From: Hungateiclostridiaceae bacterium UBA1305
Lineage (GTDB): Bacteria; Bacillota; Clostridia; Acetivibrionales; DTU013
DNA: 64,000 bases
Reading direction: 5' to 3'
Assembly: GCA_002307275.1 (NCBI GenBank)
Contig: DBTX01000008.1
Location: forward strand, 38,039 to 102,038
Every line of letters starts with the position of its first letter. Position 1 is the stretch's first letter. Made by a program: the position numbers and the translations under genes. This document shows positions 60,819-64,000 of the stretch, piece after piece. The notes under the pieces are model-generated. The model searched no databases. It was given only the letters and a program-made list of their open reading frames with translations, and was not told the origin of the DNA.

Positions 60819-63800
60819 CTATAGCGTGTACAACAAGGTATCAAACATTTTTCCGTCCTCATCCAAAATCTTCAGGCTGAATCCGATTTCGCGGCCGCTC
60901 ATCTGCTTCGGATAATCCACGGTGCATTTTACTAGGCATTCGTTAAAGCCCTTGTTTAGACGGAAACCTTCCTTAGGAATTTGTTTCGGCTGTATCCCTG
61001 ATTTTTCAAAAGTCCTGTTGCCGTTGATCCAGAGGGTAAACGAACGCTCCGCAGCAAATTCAAACAAGCAGTCGGCTTCTCTTGGGCTCCAGATCCTGAA
61101 TCTTGCGTAACCCGCGCCTTTGCCATTCTTCATCGGCTGCATGCTCATCGGACGCATATCCACATAACCCCAGCAATTATAGCTGACAAAGTGGTTCCAT
61201 GAGATCCTTCCATCCGAGGCGTCTGCAGCTGCACCGCCTGAACTGAGTTCACCGTCATCACTGTTTTTCTCCGATAGTCCGGCAGATGCTTTTCTATCAT
61301 AGCCGGGCTTGATGATTCCCGCTTCAATCTGCTTCATGATGTCTGCATCAACCGTATTTTCCTGATCAAAAAATCCTATTATGGCAGCCTGGTTCAAATA
61401 ACCCGTGCCCCAGGTCATCTCCTTCACCACATGTTCAATTTTACCTTCAGCGGCGATATTTACAGAGAATATGGCTGTATGCTTCAACGGCAGTATTTCC
61501 CGGATCGGTGTGAATTCGAACATCATATCAGCTACACCCCGCTTTACAACAGCCCCCTTGTTCAAAGGTGTTTTTCTGAAATATACGGGCGCATCGGTCA
61601 GCCTCCATCCGGACGGTACCTCGACGGTATAATCGTATGCAGCTTCCACGTCCAGGGTATCGGCGGTCAGGTGTATCCTGCAAACGCCATCGGTATTCAA
61701 ATCACTGTCAAAGTTCAATGCAGCAGAAGCTGCTCCAATTCCACCAGTATGGCGTACAAGCTTATATTTTCTTCCAGCCGGTATAAGCTTGTCGTTTCCT
61801 TCCAGCAATACCGATGTCAAGTTGTCACCGTCAATAAACAGCTTTGTTTTGGCATATGCTCCGCCTTCATAGTCATAGCTCACGCCGTCATCCTCATATA
61901 GGATATATTCGGCGGACCTGTCACCGTAAACGTGAACGTAAAGGTTGTCCATGGGTTTCTCATCAATGTAATTCACACAGTCGGCCATCGGTATCACTGC
62001 ACCTTCTCTTATATAAAGCGGGATGCGGTTTAATGGGGCGGCGGCAGTTATCGTTCGTCCGCCGATAAGCTTTTTGTCCGTCCAATAGTCATACCAAACG
62101 CCTTCGGGCAAATAAACCTCTCTCTGTCGGGCATCCTTGTCCAGGACAGGTGCTGCCAGGATGGACGGACCAAACATGTATTCATATTTCTGTCCACATG
62201 CAATTTCATCCTTCGGAAAATCAAGAAACAGCGCTCTCATCATTGGCTTTCCGGTTTCCGTTACATCCCTTGCACAGGTATAAATATAGGGCATGAGGCG
62301 GTAACGCAGGCGTATATAGTCTTCAAATATTCTGTTCGCCTCTTCGCCATGAGACCATGCCTCATTTTCAGGTCGGGTGCCGTGAGTACGGAACAGCGGA
62401 CAAAATACTCCCCATTCCATCCAGCGTACCATCAGCTCGGGACTGAACCTGTCGTCAGTTGAAAATCCGCCGATGTCAGTGCACCAGTAAGGCAGTCCCG
62501 ACATACAGACGCCAAGCCCTGCCGGAACCTGATCCTTCAATACCTCCCAGGAAGATTCGATGTCATTGGACCAAAGTGCCGCGCCATAACGCTGGATACC
62601 TGCATATGAGGTCCGGGGCAGTGAAAACACACGGGTTTTCAAATCCCTGCGATGGCCTTCATACAACCCTTTTGCCCAAAACAGGGAGTAAAGGTTGTGG
62701 ACATGCTCACGGCTGCCGATATGACAGGTGGTGCCCTTCCAATGGTCACGAGGCTCGCCCATGTCGATCCAGTAAGCATCGATACCCTGTTTTACGAATT
62801 TAAGCGTTTGCTGCCACCATTCCTCCCGTGCTTCAGGATTGGAGTGGTCAAAAATGGGAAGCTTTCCGGCAGGCGTATCCATTAAAAAGCCTTTTTTGCG
62901 GAATTCCTCCACTTTCAGGCTGTCTTCATAAATAAAGGGATGATAGGCCTGCATGACATGAAAACCCATATCATGGATTTCCTTCAGCATCTTCTCCGGT
63001 TCCTTCCAGTTTGATTCATCCCATTCCATATCGCCGAATTGATTGAACCAAAGCCAGTCCAGTACAAGAGTATCGCATGGGATCCCCTTTTTCCTGTAAT
63101 CACGAGCCAGCTGCAGGAATTCCTCGCTGCTGCGGTACCGGTTTTTACTCTGCATATATCCGAATGCCCATTTGGGAGGCAGAGGTACGGCGCCGGTGAG
63201 CTCCGTATAACCACGGATGGCTTCGTCGCAGCTTCTCATCACCAAATAGACATCCATCCTGTCATTTTCAAGAATCAATGAAAGATCATCGGGATCCTCT
63301 TCTCCCGAATTGATTCCCCATTCCCAGGGTCCCTTTGAACGTTCAATACTGTGAGCCGGCGGCGGATTGGAGACTTCAGCGCTGCCGACGGCAAAGCGGG
63401 CCGGCCATCCGTTATTCAGCAGCAGGCCGTATCCCCCGCTTGACAGATAAAAAGGGAGCGCCGCATTGGCACAAACATGGAGACCTCCCCATTCGTTCCA
63501 CATTCTCCGCTCGTGATCGCGCTGATTAATAACTCCCATGGGATCCTGCCCAAGGCCGAAGATTTTTTCCTCCCTGGCAAGGGAAAGCCGAAGAACGGCC
63601 TGTGCTTCATCAACATCACCAAATGCCGATTTTTTACTGTGAACGATGACACGTCCGTCCGGAGTGCGCGCTTCCAGTGTGACAGGCCGGAAGCCCACCA
63701 AAAGGCAAAAAGCCTCCGTAGTGATTCTCAGGCCATTAGCTTCCTCATGTACAAGGAAACAATCCATGGCTGAAGTTTGTTCAACAACCATTTTATCGGG

Positions 63801-63947
63801 GTCTTCCCTGAGATCCTCACCTATATTGAAACGAAGCCGCAAAATGTCTTTCTCCGCAAAGGACATCCCAATTACCGCATCTTTTCCGCAGTGAAAGACA
63901 AGCTCGTTTTCCTGCCGGCTCCAATTGGTAATAGTATAAAGTTTCAT
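60819..63947 (-). CDS. GH31-family glycosidase (alpha-glucosidase/xylosidase type) with C-terminal beta domain
   Basis: A 1042-residue, apparently cytosolic enzyme (no signal peptide). N-terminal beta-sandwich (1-240), TIM-barrel (about 250-600) with WLWFNQFGDMEWD, nucleophile aspartate in DAYWIDMGEP, acid/base region WSNDIESSWE and GLPYWCTDIGGF, then two proximal beta-domains (DNLYVHVYGDRSAEYILYEDD). The last 180 residues form an extra PA14/CBM-like domain (FAAERSFTLWINGNRTFE). GH31 covers alpha-glucosidases, alpha-xylosidases and others; the substrate cannot be read. AAGGAGC precedes the ATG. The 5' flank 63948-64000 is AT-rich; the promoter is beyond or at the window edge. Confidence 0.9.
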   Translation of the reverse strand: MKLYTITNWSRQENELVFHCGKDAVIGMSFAEKDILRLRFNIGEDLREDPDKMVVEQTSAMDCFLVHEEANGLRITTEAFCLLVGFRPVTLEARTPDGRVIVHSKKSAFGDVDEAQAVLRLSLAREEKIFGLGQDPMGVINQRDHERRMWNEWGGLHVCANAALPFYLSSGGYGLLLNNGWPARFAVGSAEVSNPPPAHSIERSKGPWEWGINSGEEDPDDLSLILENDRMDVYLVMRSCDEAIRGYTELTGAVPLPPKWAFGYMQSKNRYRSSEEFLQLARDYRKKGIPCDTLVLDWLWFNQFGDMEWDESNWKEPEKMLKEIHDMGFHVMQAYHPFIYEDSLKVEEFRKKGFLMDTPAGKLPIFDHSNPEAREEWWQQTLKFVKQGIDAYWIDMGEPRDHWKGTTCHIGSREHVHNLYSLFWAKGLYEGHRRDLKTRVFSLPRTSYAGIQRYGAALWSNDIESSWEVLKDQVPAGLGVCMSGLPYWCTDIGGFSTDDRFSPELMVRWMEWGVFCPLFRTHGTRPENEAWSHGEEANRIFEDYIRLRYRLMPYIYTCARDVTETGKPMMRALFLDFPKDEIACGQKYEYMFGPSILAAPVLDKDARQREVYLPEGVWYDYWTDKKLIGGRTITAAAPLNRIPLYIREGAVIPMADCVNYIDEKPMDNLYVHVYGDRSAEYILYEDDGVSYDYEGGAYAKTKLFIDGDNLTSVLLEGNDKLIPAGRKYKLVRHTGGIGAASAALNFDSDLNTDGVCRIHLTADTLDVEAAYDYTVEVPSGWRLTDAPVYFRKTPLNKGAVVKRGVADMMFEFTPIREILPLKHTAIFSVNIAAEGKIEHVVKEMTWGTGYLNQAAIIGFFDQENTVDADIMKQIEAGIIKPGYDRKASAGLSEKNSDDGELSSGGAAADASDGRISWNHFVSYNCWGYVDMRPMSMQPMKNGKGAGYARFRIWSPREADCLFEFAAERSFTLWINGNRTFEKSGIQPKQIPKEGFRLNKGFNECLVKCTVDYPKQMSGREIGFSLKILDEDGKMFDTLLYTL

Positions 63948-64000
63948 AATTTGCTCCTTACTTAATTATTATTTGTTTAGTTAATTGCGAAACTCAAAAC

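Overview
The window reads as chromosomal DNA of an anaerobic, fermentative, Gram-positive bacterium, most likely a member of class Clostridia. The evidence is a giant S-layer-homology (SLH) surface protein, a fused AdhE aldehyde/alcohol dehydrogenase and an L-lactate dehydrogenase preceded by Rex-type (NADH-sensing) operators, strong AGGAGG ribosome binding sites with frequent GTG/TTG starts, SpoVB-like and DacF-like proteins, and SipW-type secretion signals. No rRNA, tRNA, CRISPR array, phage or intact insertion sequence was seen. Gene calls are by reading motifs; no database search was possible.

Layout. 65-8971: one 2968-residue secreted mosaic protein (LamG, Ig-like, C-type-lectin-like, DUF5057-like, InlB-type repeats, three SLH). 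9.0-9.6 kb: terminator, LysR remnant, hairpin and first copy of a dispersed repeat. 9.6-12.5 kb: Gfo/Idh/MocA oxidoreductase and ThuA-like protein divergent from an AraC regulator. 12.5-15.3 kb: zinc-ribbon protein, then a YjbR / WYL regulator / flavin-fold / DUF3795 cluster with two matching operators. 15.6-25.2 kb: a cell-wall block with MurE-like ligase, CapA-VanX fusion, D,D-carboxypeptidase, MurJ/SpoVB flippase, FemAB transferase and a D-aspartate-ligase-like ATP-grasp enzyme. 25.2-27 kb: second repeat copy and an MFS pump behind a well-formed transcription attenuator. 27.0-29.8 kb: adhE with two Rex sites.

30.0-38.7 kb: an extracellular-fibre-like island. It holds several small secreted proteins with SipW/TasA-type signal peptides, a DUF5305 membrane protein, an unusual ER/archaeal-type signal peptidase, a protein built of TEG(S/T)N repeats, and a NarL-type two-component system heading the same operon. 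39.1-45.6 kb: pentapeptide-repeat protein, an ACT-ACT-metallo-beta-lactamase-fold fusion, and a MacB-like ABC efflux trio. 45.8-50.5 kb: ldh-malic enzyme operon, a hypothetical protein, an orphan OmpR regulator and a PfkB sugar kinase. 50.6-55.1 kb: receiver-domain remnant, TPM and LemA proteins, a 42-residue small gene and RecQ.

55.5-59.2 kb: merR followed by two overlapping genes for short MutS-like ATPases, driven by a MerR-type promoter with a 19-bp spacer; this is the best candidate here for an undescribed system. 59.4-64 kb: a Phd-Uma2 fusion, a YjbQ protein and a GH31 glycosidase.

The themes are envelope construction (SLH protein, peptidoglycan block, SipW fibre island), redox-controlled fermentation (Rex, adhE, ldh, malic enzyme), and ligand-controlled small systems (the attenuated MFS pump, the MerR-MutS operon, the WYL-regulated cluster).
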